Source: Panax quinquefolius (lineage: Eukaryota; Streptophyta; Magnoliopsida; Apiales; Araliaceae). Taken from it: a DNA stretch of 64,000 nt. Below are positions 23,457 through 36,105 of the stretch, piece by piece. The stretch lies in contig CM035160.1 in assembly GCA_020205615.1 (NCBI GenBank), positions 126,410,525-126,474,524 of the forward strand, read 5' to 3'. How positions within the stretch are numbered: position 1 is the first letter of the stretch; each line of letters opens with the position of its first letter. A program made the translations under genes and the position numbers. The notes under the pieces are model-generated. The model ran no database searches. It was given only the letters and a program-made list of their open reading frames with translations, and was not told the DNA's origin.

Positions 23457-25360
23457 TGTGATTTAACGAGATTTTTGTAAATTAATTTTAATATTTATTG
23501 AATTAAATAAATATTTTTCGATGATTTAATAATTAATTGATGCATTGTGGTAGATTAATTTAATTATATGTGTTACATTTATTAAATTAATGTAGAGAAT
23601 AATTATTATTCAAATATGTAATTATGTGAGATTATTGAATTAAATGAAATATTTAATTAAGCATGATGTTATTTAATTAATTTAATTATTAATTAGAGAG
23701 TTAATAATTTGACATTATTTATTAATGAGAAAATTAAATATATGACTATGTGAATTTATGAGAAATTATTAGATTTTATTTAAAGTAAATTAAATAAGAT
23801 ATTGATTTATTTTATAAAGGAGTGTGACATTTATTAAACTATGTGATAAAGCTTTATTAAATTAAATGGTTTTGTAATCTATTCTTGCTAAGCCAAACAA
23901 GGCCCTAGGGAAGTTATCGTGATTAATGTGATTGGGCCAACTGACCACTTCTGCGTCAGTTCTTCTCCTTTAATTATCAGACGTCTTCTTTTTATTATTA
24001 TTATTCTAAGTTTGGAAGTGCAGAGAGGGAGAGAGTTTGAGAATTGTCAGATAAAATTGAGAAATTTTGAGAGAGATTGTGAGTACTGTTATTGAGGTAG
24101 ATAGAAATTGTCATCCTTGTTCATCTACGCTTTGGGTAATTCTCTCCAACCCAATTCTCATATTTTACGTCAGTTAGTTTTATGAAAATGGCTTTCATTC
24201 AAGTTCTGTGGAATTTCTGTAAATTGGGAAATTGGGTTAGGGATATATGTAATAATTCGAGTAGCATAACATGTTTTATATATATTTTATATGATTCCAT
24301 ATCATAAGTTTCAGTATACGATGACTTGCTATTTCAAAAATTTACAGAGTTTGGGTTTTGGCCATATGGCCCTTATACGTAACTTTAATATGTCAACCAT
24401 AAATGGTTTTGTAAAATTTATACTTGTATATGATTAGGCATGTTAAGACGAAGTAAATGAAACTTGAATGGTTGAATTTGGCCTTATAACGAATCCGTAG
24501 TATTAAATTTTCATGTTTTGTTTTCAAAACCTTCAAGAACATCAAGACAGTGAAAATCGCATGCTTTAATTCTATAATTAAGTGTTTAAATTAGTTAAAA
24601 TCATTCTATAGACGCTGAGTAATGTTTATATACGAATTCTAACATGTGGGTATGATTAAATTCGTGTAGTAAAATTTAATTGGAGTTTTTTTTTGGTTGT
24701 GTTCTGCAATTTTCGCGAATTGCGTAGCAGGTTCGTTTCGCCATGCCATGACGCTAGTCTCAAGCCTTATGTCCCACGTCAGCGACACAGGTCTCCATCC
24801 GCGATACACACGCTGCCGCAGCAGACATGAAGCCTTAGTAATAAAAGTGAAAGCCGCAATACCACTCTCCGTAAAAGTTCGTAAACAAAAATTTTAAAGT
24901 GTTAACGTCTGTGAATGTGATGTTAACTTAATGTAATGAACATAAAATTATGTTATAAGTATAATGAGATGTTAAAATAGATACTTAGCATGTAAATAAC
25001 ATAATTACATGTGGATTGAATTATGGATTACATAATTAGCTTGTTATTCATGATGTGTAAATTATGTGACAAAGTGGTAATTTGACTAAGTATAGTCAAT
25101 ATTGAATTAGACAAAAGAATGAGTTTATGATGATTAGTTAAGTTATAATTAACTGGTATTGTGAATGTGAATGGTATGTAGGATTAAATTCAAATAACGT
25201 GCTTAGTTAAAGTATAATCTACGCACGAGGCAAGTTTCCTAACCATACTTGTCATTATTGTTCAAGTTTATTATTTACCTCGAGTAAATTATCATTGCTA
25301 TTATTCAAGTTCAATTATTATATTAAAGATTGATTATCTTTTCAAAGTATGATTTTGTTA
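23457..25360 (+). repeat. B-type LTR fragment inserted in A2 5' LTR
   Basis: TGTGATTTAACGAGATTTTT at the left edge equals the position just after the internal polypurine copy of the B LTR (about 8556). Similarity runs through the GCACGAGGCAAGTTTCCTAA block to CAAAGTATGATTTTGTTA, equal to about 10477 of the B 5' LTR. So only the first two thirds of a B-type LTR are present. Direct repeats TATTT flank it (23452-23456, 25361-25365), though in AT-rich DNA this could be chance. It is more diverged from B than the two B LTRs are from each other. Confidence 0.75.
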
Positions 25361-25789
25361 TATTTATTTTATGTGGATATAAATGATGGATATATTTATT
25401 TTATGTGGATATAAATGAAGGAATAAATGCTGAGGTATTTTATCAGTATTTTGTCGGAATAGAGGTGTTGAAAATCGTCCGTATGTGGATTTCGGGTATT
25501 TTTTGATTGGAATTTGGAAAAACTTTCTTCTACAAAGTTGTAGAGAATTAAATTTCCTATGGAAAGCACATGAGATTCGAATTTTTCTGATAAAAGGGCT
25601 ATTTATTATGAATTGTTGAAGTTTTGGAAAATAAAATGTTTTTATTAAAAATATGGTGGGCCCCACTTTTTGTTGGTGGTGAGAAATGAAATGTTTCGAA
25701 TTTATTTTCAAAAGTGGTGGGCTTGAATAAGAAGTAGTAAAGCCATCGTGTAAAAAAGTTAGTCTGCTATATGTGTTCTAAGCATTTTC

Positions 25790-25799
25790 CTATAAATAG
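25790..25799 (+). promoter_or_regulatory. TATA box of A2 5' LTR
   Basis: CTATAAATAG, followed by the block GTGCTTAGTTAGAATTGAAA that is conserved in every family A LTR. It would drive transcription of A2 towards gag at 27229, leaving a leader of about 1.3 kb. Confidence 0.65.
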
Positions 25800-27086
25800 G
25801 TGCTTAGTTAGAATTGAAAATCACACCGTAAACAAGTTTTTTTTTCTCTCTCTCTATATTATCGAGTTTATTTTGTGAGTATTTAGATACTTTGTGAGTT
25901 GCTATTCATCGCTGCAAGTTTTCTTCAAATTTTATACCGATATTTCGATTAAGTATCGATATTTTGAGGTAAGTAGATGTTATTTTCTTCCTAAATGATG
26001 TTATTCTTTCAATATCATTATACCGAAATATTGGTATGGATTTTATTGTGGAATTTCTACCTTTTTGTGTTGGGTTACTATTCACGATACGATACTATTC
26101 ACGATACATTACACTATTCATTTAATAATTTACACTATTCAAAAAAATGAAATTTTCTTCTTTTGTCCAAGATGTCTATTATGGTTACTATCTTTGATCA
26201 GATCCATGTTTTGATCTTTATTTTGAATTTTGCTTCAAAATTGGTTATTATGGAGTATTATTGAACTTGGATAAACCGTAATATTAATCCCTAATATTTA
26301 TCTTTTTTATCTCATCGGATTCATTTTTTTAAGATATTTTTCATCATCCTCACCCTAAATGATGATATATCGAATATCTTTGGCCCAGAGTGCAAAAGAT
26401 GAATGATTATCTAATGAATATATTTGGCCCAGTAAAGTAAAAGATGAACATGTGTTGAGATGAATATGACTAACTGGTGATATAAAATGAATATCTTTTG
26501 GCCTCAGTAGTGCAAAGATGAATATTTGATTCAAGATGTATATTGATTGATGTTTGAGGATAAAATATTGATGATGGACTTTTAAATCTTAGAAGATAGT
26601 AGAATTTTTTCTACTGACTCTTCTAATGGATTGTTGTTTTCGCCGCAATTGTTGATCTAAAACTTGTTGTCTATTATATTTTATCGATTTTTTCCTCGTT
26701 GAAGACTAATGATAATTTGTTTTATATTATCTTAGTCATAATATTCTTTATCGGGCTAGTTGAGCTCACCCTTTTCCTTTTTTGTTCCATTTTTCTTCAG
26801 AGAGGAGAGAATTTAGCAGAAACTAATGGGGTATGGAGTGATGATTCAAGATAGTTGTTTTAGTAGTCCTCACTATTTTGTAAAATAGTGTATCAATAAT
26901 TGTAATGAGGACTCCTTTTGAGTTTGTATACCGCTCTATTAGACAATATTTGTATTCAAACTCACAAGATATGTGTTGTCGTATTTTGCATTTACAATTG
27001 TATTATAAAGTTGTATTTGTTTTTCGCACCATGTATTTTGGCGACTCGTAATGGGTGATGTATACCTATTTTGGGGGCGTCATAGT

Positions 27087-27098
27087 TGGTATCAAAGC
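27087..27098 (+). other. A2 primer-binding site (initiator tRNA-Met type)
   Basis: TGGTATCAAAGC differs from TGGTATCAGAGC at one base and begins two bases after the LTR end. Confidence 0.9.
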
Positions 27099-27228
27099 TT
27101 AGGATATGATCCCCGGTCGAGATGTGAGACAAGAACTAGGAGGGAGAGATGGGGAATTCCTTCGCTAGTATGACTCGACTAAGTTTATTTGGTATTTTAT
27201 TTGGTCACATCGAGTATAGGGATAATAT

Positions 27229-28240
27229 GTGACATGTCAATTAACCCTTGTTTTGTGGCAGGATTTGAGAATGGTAGCTGGAAATATTAACAATGAAGTG
27301 AATGAGACCGTGGAGACACCTTTAATCACCACCTGTGGGAACGGCAACAAGAAGGCAATATTCCTCCCAGTAAACAACACTACCGAACAAATGATGAATG
27401 ATGGGATGTTTAGAAGCTTTTTTGCAGCTCATGCAAAATCGCATTTAGGAGACTCGTGCACAAAATACGGTGGAAATGATAAGAATGCGCGCGCTTGTCA
27501 CGTGCCCAAGCAAGCTTCAAAGAGTTGGGACCACCGTAATTTTTATGGAAAGCCGGATCCGATTAAGGAGGAAACGTGGGTCAAACAAATTACCAAGATA
27601 TTCGATGTCTTGGGATGCACTGAGGAATGTAAGGTTCCATTCGCCACCTTTATGTTCCGTGGTGAGGCAGAGACATCGGTGGGAATCTATGAAGCGCATA
27701 CCAAACCGCCCAGACTCAACATGTCTTGGGAAACATTTCAGAAACTATTTAATGACAAGTACTTTCCTAAAAGTATTCATCATATGAAGGAGGTGGAGTT
27801 TATCAGACTCGAACAAAACAACATGACGATGTCCCAGACGAGGCAAAGTTTGCAGAGTTATCCAGGTTTGCACCTCATTTGGTAGAGAATGAGGAACGAA
27901 TGACGAGGATGTTTCTGAGAGGTCTAAAACCCGAGATTCGGCAATATCTTATCTCTCATAAATTTTCTTTATATTCAGATGTTGTAAACAGGGCTCAATT
28001 ATTAGAGCGAGATAATGAGTATGTTCAACCAAGGGACCACAACCAGGGTCATACCGGGTGGTGCAAGCCATCTGAGAGCAATGAAAACCAAGCAGGAGAA
28101 AAAACATTCTGGACAAAAAGCAGAACCACTCGGGTGGTAATCGTGGCCGTGAAAATAGAAGAAGCGAGTCGGGAGGAGATTTCAAGAAGAGAAGGTACAA
28201 CAATGACAACGTAAAGACGTCAGCACAAACATCAACTATT
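27229..28240 (+). pseudogene. A2 gag (capsid part)
   Basis: The likely start is MVAGNINNEVNE at about 27271. Capsid blocks follow: KEETWVKQITKIFDVLGCTE (27568-27627), PFATFMFRGEAE, then NMSWETFQKLFNDKYFP and EVEFIRLEQNNMTMSQ. A frameshift near 27840 moves the sequence to MVENEERMTRMFLRGLKPEI (from 27879), which runs to FSLYSDVVNRAQLLERDNEY. A further shift before 28214 precedes the zinc knuckles. The normal product builds the particle. Confidence 0.85.
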
Positions 28241-28261
28241 TCTAGGGGAGGAGAACGAGCA

Positions 28262-28850
28262 CCGGTCGTTTGTTATAAATGCGGGAAAGAGGGACACATC
28301 AGTCCAAACTGCCCACAACAATCCAAGGTGTGTTATAACTGTGGAAAGGAAGGTCATATAGCTAGAGATTGTCTAGTTGCAAAACCAAGTTCAACGGGGA
28401 TGGTGACTCCAAAGGCTGTCCCGGATAAGTCAAAGTCGGTGGTTCCTGGAAGGGCGTTTGTCGGATCGCCCAAAAATGCGGAGGAACCCAAACGAGGTGA
28501 TCACGGTAAGCTAATCATAAACTCTTGCAAAGTTTATACCTTATTAGATACCGGTTCTACCCATTCTTTTTTATCTCTCCGCTTGTGCTCAACGCTTAAA
28601 CTTGACTCGAGAGAAATTAGACTCGACTTATCTGCTGAGACTCTGCTAGAGAAACTTTCATTACATCTACTATTTATAAATCTTGCTTGATTCAAGTTGG
28701 TACCATCACATTACCTCGCCGATCTTATTTCATTGAAAATACTTGCATTTGATGTGATTTTAGGATTGATTGGTTAACCACTCATCATGCTAAAATTGAT
28801 TATTTTCGTAAGGTTGTTAGTTTTCATATTCCTAACCAACCTGTTATGCT
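28262..28850 (+). pseudogene. A2 gag zinc knuckles and protease
   Basis: Two intact CCHC knuckles: [14 protein letters not shown] (about 28271) and [14 protein letters not shown] (about 28331). In the same frame, [18 protein letters not shown] keeps the aspartic protease D-T-G active site near 28545. After a frameshift about 28690 the block LAFDVILGL follows (ILGMDWL expected). This region is the best preserved part of A2. Confidence 0.88.
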
Positions 28851-28979
28851 AATTCAAACAACCAAACCACTAAAGTCAATCATCATCATATCAAGCCATA
28901 AAGCTATTCGCTTATTAAAAAACGGATGTCAAGCTTTCTTAGCCCATGTCACGGACTTGAACAAAAAACACGCCGATTT

Positions 28980-29700
28980 GAATAATATTTCATTGTTAGT
29001 GAATTTCCGACGATTTTCAAGAACTTCCCTGGCCTACCCCGTAACGTGAAGTTGAATTCTTTATCGACCTTGAACCGGTACAAAGCCCATTTCTAAAACC
29101 CCATATCGAATGGCTCCTATTGAACTTCGTGGAGTTAAAGGTCCAACTACAGGAGTTGTTGGACATCGGTTTCATTCATCCCCAAGTACATCTCCTCGGG
29201 GTGCTCCCGCTGTTATTCAGTAAAGAAGAAAGACGGAGTATGCGATTTTGTATTGACTACCGAGAATTGAACCATGTCACCATCAAGAATAGGTATCCGC
29301 TACCTCGCATTGATGACTTGTTCGACCGCCAAGTAAGGAGCACAATTCTTTTCAAAGATCGATCTTCGCTTCCGGATATCATCACCAAGATTAAAACCGA
29401 GGATATTCCAAAGATCGCCTTCGTAACTCCTAAGACGGCATTATGAATTCTTAGTCATGTCTTTTGATCGACTAATGCTCCCGCCGCTTTCATGGATATG
29501 ATGAACCGTGTGTTCAAAGAATATTTGGATGGGTTCGTTTGTTGTCTTTATTGATGACATCCTCATCTATTCCAAAAGCCGTGAAGATCATGAGCACCAT
29601 TTGAAGTCGGTATCGCAAAGGCTTCGTGATAACAAGCTATATGCCAAGTCAAGAAATGCGAAGTTCGCTTGAGGAAGTAGCATTCCTTGGGCACGTGGTG
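28980..29700 (+). pseudogene. A2 reverse transcriptase
   Basis: [20 protein letters not shown] (29120) leads to [16 protein letters not shown] and RYPLPRIDDLF. Frameshifts near 29325 and 29450 follow. [16 protein letters not shown] is in the next frame. The catalytic [11 protein letters not shown] is encoded at about 29550-29580, after a one-base shift within FVVVF. Thumb sequences continue with [20 protein letters not shown]. Dead because of at least four frameshifts. Confidence 0.85.
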
Positions 29701-30340
29701 TCAAAACATGGAGTATCCGTCGACCCGATCAAGATTCAAGCAATACAAAGTTGGGAGCAAACCAAGTCGGTGACCAAGTACGTAAGTTTTTCGGGCTTAG
29801 CCGGTTATTATCTGAGATTCGTGGAAGGATTTTCTCGAATCGCTACTCGTTAACTCACCGACTCGTAAAGATACAAAATTGGTTGGAGCGAGGATTGTGA
29901 GAAGAGTTTTCAAGAACTCAAGAGGAGACTCATTTTAAGCACTGCTCGACAATACCATCTGGTTCGGATGGATTTGTTATCTACAACGATGCTTCAGGCA
30001 AAGGGTTAGGATGTGTTCTCATGCAACATGGGAAAGTCATAGCCTATGCCTCGCGACAACTCAAAGAATATGAGAGGAATTATCCTACTCATGATTGGAG
30101 TCAGTAGCTAGCCATTTTTCGCGTTGAAGATCCGGAGACACTACACCGATGGGAGAAAGTGGAGATCTATACAGATCATAAAAGCCTCAAATATTTCTTC
30201 ACCCAAAAGGAACTCAACATGCGGCAACGACGTTGGCTCGAGTTGTTGAAAGATTACGATCATACCATCCAATATCATCCTGGAAAAGCAAACGTAGTAG
30301 CCGACGATCGAGTAGTAAGATCATACGCGGCACGAAAGTG
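29700..30340 (+). pseudogene. A2 RNase H
   Basis: [20 protein letters not shown] ends the reverse transcriptase thumb. The RNase H blocks [20 protein letters not shown] (about 30010-30070) and [19 protein letters not shown] (30159 on) are recognisable, followed by [20 protein letters not shown] and [11 protein letters not shown]. The frame is broken around 29850-29950 and 30110-30150. Confidence 0.85.
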
Positions 30341-30342
30341 CA

Positions 30343-31640
30343 ATGTTGTTAACACAAAGGTCCATTTTGTATGACTTGCAAAGGATGGAGATAGAGGTAA
30401 AGGCTCCAAGTACCCACGTGATGATATCAAACATACGAGTAGAACCGACTTTAATCGATAAAGTTAAAGCTGCTCAAGCTAAGCTACTGGACATGGAGCT
30501 GATGCGTATGAAGAAGAAAGTGCAAGAAGGTGTTATTCCGGAAGCAAGAATCGATGAAGAAGGAATACTTAGAGTCAACTCCAAACTTTGTGTTCCTAAC
30601 GACTCTGACTTGAAGCATAGAATCATGATGGAGGCACACAACACACCATTTGTAATCCATCCTGGGAGTACCAAAATGTATCATGATCTTCGACATACAT
30701 TTTGGTGGAGCAATATGAAGAGAGAGATCGAGAGTTTATCTCGAGGTGTTTAACTTGTCAACGTAAAAGTAAAGAGAGCATCAAGTGCCAAAGGGTCCAT
30801 TGCAACCACTTGAGATTCCGAAATGGAAGTGGGGGGAACACATTACTATGGATTTTGTTACGGGTCTTCCCAAGGTTTCTCAAGGCATAGATGCGATTTG
30901 GGTTATTGTTGATAGATTAACCAAGTCGCGCCCATTTTTGCCTATACGGAGACTTATTCCCTTGAACGCCTTTGCTAGTATGTACGTGAATGAGATTGTG
31001 AGATTGCATGGCATGCCAATATCCATAGTTTCGGATCGTGACCCAAGATTCACTTCACGATTTTGGGTTAGCTTGCAGAAAGCTATGGGCACGGATTTAC
31101 GATTCAGTTCAGCATACCATCCTCAAATGGACGGGCAATCAGAGAGGACTATTCAAACTCTTGAAGATCTATTAAGACTCTGTGTCCTAGATTTCAAAGG
31201 GAGTTGGGATAAGTACCTACCATTGGTGGAATTCTCCTACAACAACAAGCTTATCATGCAAGTATAGGTGGCTCTCCATTTGAAAGCATCAGATGGACGA
31301 AAGTGTCGCTCTCCAAAGATGTCGGGATGAGGTGGGAGAAGCAACGTTGTTGGGACCAGAATTGGTACGCATGACTATAGAAAAGATCCAAACGATTCGA
31401 CAACGTATACAAACGGCACAGGATCGACAAAAGAGTTATGCGGATCTTCATCGAAAGGACGTGGAATTTAATATTGGGGATCATGTATTGTTACGTGTTG
31501 CTCCATGGAAGGGAGTTACAAGATTTGGGAAGAGAGGAAAGCTCAATCCAAGATTTGTTGGTCCATTTGAGATTCTTGACCGAATAGGAAATGTGGCCTA
31601 TAGACTCAAGATTACCTCCAAGCATGTCTCGTGTTCATAA
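30343..31640 (+). pseudogene. A2 integrase
   Basis: Frame 30343-30753 carries the linker and [17 protein letters not shown] of the zinc domain; the CxxC part (LTCQRKS) lies after a shift at about 30740. Frame 30785-31267 has the catalytic core complete: [12 protein letters not shown] (first Asp), [16 protein letters not shown] (second Asp), [18 protein letters not shown] (catalytic Glu), then YLPLVEFSYNN and a stop at 31265. Frame 31293-31640 gives SYADLHRKDVEFNIGDHVLL and LNPRFVGPFEILDRIGNVAY, the GPF module. Read-through is prevented by two frameshifts. Confidence 0.9.
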
Positions 31641-31938
31641 TGTTTTTCACATATCTATGCTTCGTAAATATGTGAAAGACCCAAACCACATTATCGAAGT
31701 TAGAACCCAGACGAGATAGTCAAGATTTAACGACGAGGAGGTATTGTTAAGATCTTGGATAGAAAGAGCATGTCCCACGCATCAAGGTTATACCACAAGT
31801 TAAGGTTTTGTGGAGAGAACCATGCTATCAAGAAATGACGGGAGTTGGAATCGTAAATGAAAGCGAGGTATCCTCACCTTTTCAAACACTGTGTACGTAC
31901 GCCAATTTCGAGGATGAAATTTCATAAGGAGGGAGGTC
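31641..31938 (+). pseudogene. A2 integrase tail and polypurine tract
   Basis: VFHISMLRKYVKDPNHIIEV occurs in a shifted frame (31634-31690), followed by FNDEEVLL and a degenerate chromodomain-like tail. The last blocks are RQFRG and the purine tract AAGGAGGGAGG at 31926-31936, which would prime plus-strand synthesis just before the 3' LTR. Confidence 0.75.
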
Positions 31939-34437
31939 AGTAAGACCCCAACTTATTATAAATAAAATCGAATTTCCTCTATTTATTATTGTGAATAATA
32001 AAGTGTTAATTTGATATAATACTTTGGTTATGGGTGAAATGTGCAAAATTTTGCAAAATAAGCAAGTGGTTATAAAATATTCATTTTGTGTCTGGAATAT
32101 TCATTTGGTCGTGGAATATTCTTTTGCTCGTGGGAATATTCAGACGATACGCACAAGCAAAACCATTCAGGGCCCCATAACGGAAAAATGGCTCGGATGA
32201 AGAAAATGACAAGTTTGAGTTTTTATAAATAACGGCGTAGTTGTTACCAATTAACATCGTTGGAATACCCGTGGTTAAAATATAGTAATACGCGTGGTTG
32301 CACAAAAAAGACACCACACCAGACGCACAATATTTTTGAAATTATCGATTCTTACGTAAGAAGGCACTACTCAATAATTGTTACAAGTAATTATCGCTCA
32401 ATATTTTATTTTATTGATTCAATAATTGTTGCGTTGATATTTTATATTATTGTTGTTTCAATAATCATCATCGCACACAAGATTTCCATTATCGATCAAT
32501 AATTCATATTATTTGAATAATATTATTAGATAGCATTATTGGCAATGTCTAAGGAAGTTCTCGCTTCAGAAAAGGGTTTGGTCACCTAATGCGCAAGCGC
32601 TAATAAGGAGAAATCCTTATCGAAAGCCCCCTCTTTCCGGGAACGAATTCGTCATTGTCATATAATGTGGATTCGTAATATTATTTATGAATAATTAATT
32701 ATTGATTTATATGATAAGAAAATATTTATTTTATGTGGATATAAATGATGGATATATTTATTTTATGTGGATATAAATGAAGGAATTAAAATGAGGTGGT
32801 ATTTTATTTTGTCTGAATGGAGGTTTTGAAAATCGTCCAGATGTGGATTTTTAGCCATTTTTATTTGGAATTTGAAAAACTTTCTTCTACAAAGTTGTAG
32901 AGAATTTAATTTCCTATGGAAAGGACATGAGATTTGAAATTTTCTCGATAAAAGGGCTATTTATTATGAATTATTGAAGTTTCAAAAATAAAATGTTTTT
33001 ATTAAAAATATGGTGGGCCCCACTTTTGGTTGGTGAAAAATGAAATGTGTTGGAATTTATTTTCAAAAGTGGTGGGCTTGAATAGTAGCAGTAAAGCCAT
33101 CGTAAAAGAAATAGTTATTTTATTATATATGCGCTTTCTAAGCATTTTCCTATAAATAGGTGCTTAGTTAGAATTGAAAATCACACCGTAAACAAGTTTT
33201 TCTTCTCTCTATATTATCGAGTGTATTTTGTGAGTATTTAGATACTTTGTGAGTTGTTATTCATCGCTGCAAGTTTTCTTCAAATTTTTTATACCGATAT
33301 TTCCAATCAAAATAATTATATATTTTGAGGTAAGGGATGTTATTTTCTTCTAATGATGTTATTCTTTCAATATCATTATACCGAAATATTGGTATGGATT
33401 TTATTGTGGAATTTCTACCTTTTTGTGTGGGGTTACTATTCACGATACACAATTTATTCACGATATTCACATTCACTATTCACTAATATTACTATTCACC
33501 AAAAAATGAAATTTTTTTTTTTTGTCCAAGATGTCTATTATGGTTACTATCTTTGATCAGATCCATGTTTTGATCTTTATTTTGAATTTCGCTTCACAAT
33601 TGGTTATTATGGAGTATTATTGAACTTGGATAAACTGTAATACTAATCCCTAATATTTGTTCTTTTATCTCATCGGATTCGCTTTTCTTTAAGATATTTT
33701 TCATCATCCTCACCCTAAATGATGATATTAATGAATATCTTTGGCTTGTAGTGAAAAGATGAATGATTACCTAATGAATATCTTTGGCCCGTAGTGCAAA
33801 GATGAACAGGTGTTGAGATGAATATGACCAACTGGTGATACAAATGAATATCTTTGGCCTGTAGTAAAAAGATGAATATTTGATTCAAGATGTATATTGA
33901 TTGATGTTACAGGATAAAATATTGATGATGGACTTTTTAAATCTTAGAAGATAGTAGAATTCTTTCTCTACTGACTCTTCTAATGGGATTGTTGTTTTTC
34001 GCCGCAATTGTTGATCTAAAACTTGTTGTCTATTATATTTTATCGATTTTTCCGTTGAAGACTAATGATAATTTGTTGTATATTATCTTAGTCATAATAT
34101 TATTCTTTATCGGGCTAGTTGAGCTCACCCTTTTCCTTTTTGTTCCATTGTTCTTCTCAGGAGGAGAGAATTTAGCAGGAACTATCCGGGATATGGAGTG
34201 ATGATTCAAGATAGTTGTTTTAGTAGTCCTCACTATTTTGTAAAATAGTGTATCAATAATTGTAATGAGGACTCCTTTCGAGTTTGTATACTATCTATTA
34301 GACAATATTTGTATTCAAACTCACAGTATATGTGTTGTCGTATTTTGCACGACAATTGTATTAATGAAGTTGTATTTGTTTTCGTGAATAACCATGTATT
34401 TGGCATGATTCCGTAATGGGTGATGTATACCTATTTT
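31939..34437 (+). repeat. A2 3' LTR (3' end missing)
   Basis: Starts AGTAAGACCCCAACTT (TG changed to AG). It runs through the GAATATTC cluster (32076-32141), a TATA box at 33150-33159 and hairpin repeats at 33733-33880, to GTATACCTATTTT at 34437. The terminal GGGGGCGTCA block is missing and C sequence begins immediately, so a small deletion removed the LTR end. Confidence 0.9.
33150..33159 (+). promoter_or_regulatory. TATA box of A2 3' LTR
   Basis: CTATAAATAG in the conserved block that is shared with 25790 and, reversed, with 4895. It points out of A2 into the remainder of the C LTR. Confidence 0.6.
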
Positions 34438-34573
34438 AAAACTCCATGCATATATTGAGGGATGATCAATCAATTGATAATAAATATATATATATAAAAG
34501 TTGTAGATATATATATATCTGGATGTAAAATCGAAGCACCTCATGGGGAACAAAGTTAAATAACACAAACAAT

Positions 34574-34613
<40 letters not shown>

Positions 34614-34657
34614 GCGAAGAACGCCCGGATGTAAAATTCGGCTCATCGAACAAAGGT

Positions 34658-34696
<39 letters not shown>

Positions 34697-34774
34697 GAAA
34701 GCAAATAAACGCTTCCGGATGTAAAATTCAAGTGAAACAAGGTTCAATCGATTCATAATATATAATATATAGTC

Positions 34775-34841
<67 letters not shown>

Positions 34842-36092
34842 AATATATATATATGACCGAAATAAAACCACGGACAAAAAAACACACTAACACGACTCTC
34901 AATGTGAAGAACAGTGTGTGCAAAGATGAAGAGAAAGGCTTTAAAGTGTGTGAGAAGGCTTACGGTGGGCACGCCAAACAAGACTTTTATATCTTTAAAG
35001 GGATGAACACTCGGCTCCTGCTGGTACAAAAGTAGCTATATGTGAGCTCACAAGTGTTTAAAATGAGAAAGCACTCAGTGTAGGGTGAGTACAAAGCAAA
35101 TTTGACAGGACTTCCTCACCTTTTTCTCTTACAAAATGGCCACCCAAGGCCTCTATTTATAGAGGGGGGGAGCTGCTGTTGTACCTGCTGCTGGCCGAGT
35201 TGGCCCGGGCTTCACGGGTCGCGTCGTCTCGAAGTACGTGCACGCATGTACTATAATGTCCGCTTGAACTTTAAGAATTACAATCCGGGCATCCAACTGA
35301 GGTATATAAGACCTATTTGGACCGCCGTTGTCGAGAGTTATGCAATGACATGGGATTAGAGGTTGTACGAAGTTAGGAAGATGGGACCATGCCCTCCGGT
35401 CTTCAAGCTTCAAATTCTATCTGTTATCCTGCGTAATAGTCACTCGGGATTGGACATCTTTGGTTCTTGTGGGACATTGCTATGTAGAAATGTATGTATT
35501 GAAATGTTGAGACGACGTGATATGGCGTCAAGGTGGTAAAATGACGACTTTGCCCCTCATCGGGGTTATCGCCAGTTTGGGCTGATAAAGCAGACGTTGC
35601 TCAGGGTTATCTCTGAGATTGGACTGTTGCAAAGGTTTAAAGGTCCTTAGTGTCATCTCTGAGGTGTGCCTGTCTTCCCAGTGTTTTCTCGGGTTCAGAT
35701 CTTTGAGTGCCTCGGTGTAGTGCCGAGGTGAAAGGCGATTAGATGCATTTGAAACAAACATTTCCGGGGTTATCTCCGGAACTGCATTCCTTGGGGTTAT
35801 CTCCAAGGTTAGTAGCTGTTACTCCTAGTGTTGGGACTGAGACTGAATATCTCGGGGTTATCTATGAGATGGATCGGTCTTCTCTGGTGGAATTTCTGGT
35901 ATTGGAACTGCATGCCTCGGGGTTATCTCCAAGGTTAGACCTGATATTCCTAATGTATGTTCCGGGGTTGAGGTTGAACTTCCGATAGTATCCGAACTGG
36001 ATATGAGTTATCTTCCAGGGTTATCTCTAAAAGATGAATCTGCCCTCCTGCAATGTCAGTAACATGTGTGCAAAAAATTTCAAGTGTCTACA
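34438..36092 (-). repeat. Element C 3' LTR, second part
   Basis: Continues the C LTR after A2 and ends AAGTGTCTACA. It carries three long (TA)n tracts (34575-34609, 34660-34695, 34777-34836), separated by GGATGTAAAAT/CGAACAAAGGTTCG units; a minus-strand TATA box at 35151-35165; and seven GGGGTTATCTC hairpin units between 35569 and 36030. It matches 47640-49478. Tyr-Ile repeat ORFs are the (TA)n tracts read as codons. Confidence 0.9.
35151..35165 (-). promoter_or_regulatory. TATA box of element C 3' LTR
   Basis: CCTCTATAAATAGAGG-type block (CTCTATTTATAGAGG on the plus strand), a self-complementary TATA element, repeated at 48530-48544 in the 5' LTR. Transcription would go to lower coordinates. 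Confidence 0.6.
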
Positions 36093-36096
36093 GATG

Positions 36097-36105
36097 CCCC
36101 TCTTT
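36097..36105 (-). other. Element C polypurine tract
   Basis: AAAGAGGGG on the minus strand lies four bases from the LTR start TGTAGACACTT. Its position marks the 3' end of the internal region. Confidence 0.65.

Larger units (their letters stand above)
22713..27084 (+). repeat. A2 5' LTR with an inserted B-type LTR fragment
   Basis: Starts TGTAAGACCCCAACTT and ends GGGGGCGTCATA. Without the 23457-25360 insertion it is about 2.47 kb, like the other family A LTRs. Contains the GAATATTC cluster (22850-22890), two copies of a 33-base TATTTATTTTATGTGG repeat at 25361-25425, the TATA box at 25790 and degenerate hairpin repeats at 26368-26525. Confidence 0.88.
22713..34437 (+). mobile_element. Family A element A2, nested in the LTR of element C
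   Basis: 5' LTR 22713-27084 (with a B-type LTR fragment inside), primer site 27087, gag-pol 27229-31925, polypurine tract, 3' LTR 31939-34437. The last 40 or so bases of the 3' LTR are missing, so no target repeat can be verified; the left flank is ATAAT (22708-22712). It is the most complete family A copy in the window. Integrase core residues and zinc knuckles remain readable, but frameshifts break gag, protease, reverse transcriptase and the integrase tail. Confidence 0.9.

Noticed and set aside
27470..27787. 105-codon ORF overlapping A2 gag
   Set aside because: An alternative frame of gag; its SWDALRNVRFHSPP block is the frame-shifted reading of the capsid region.
34575..34836. ORFs of Tyr-Ile repeats (also 47880-48120 and 63337-63377)
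   Set aside because: They are (TA)n microsatellites read as codons, with no other coding signal.
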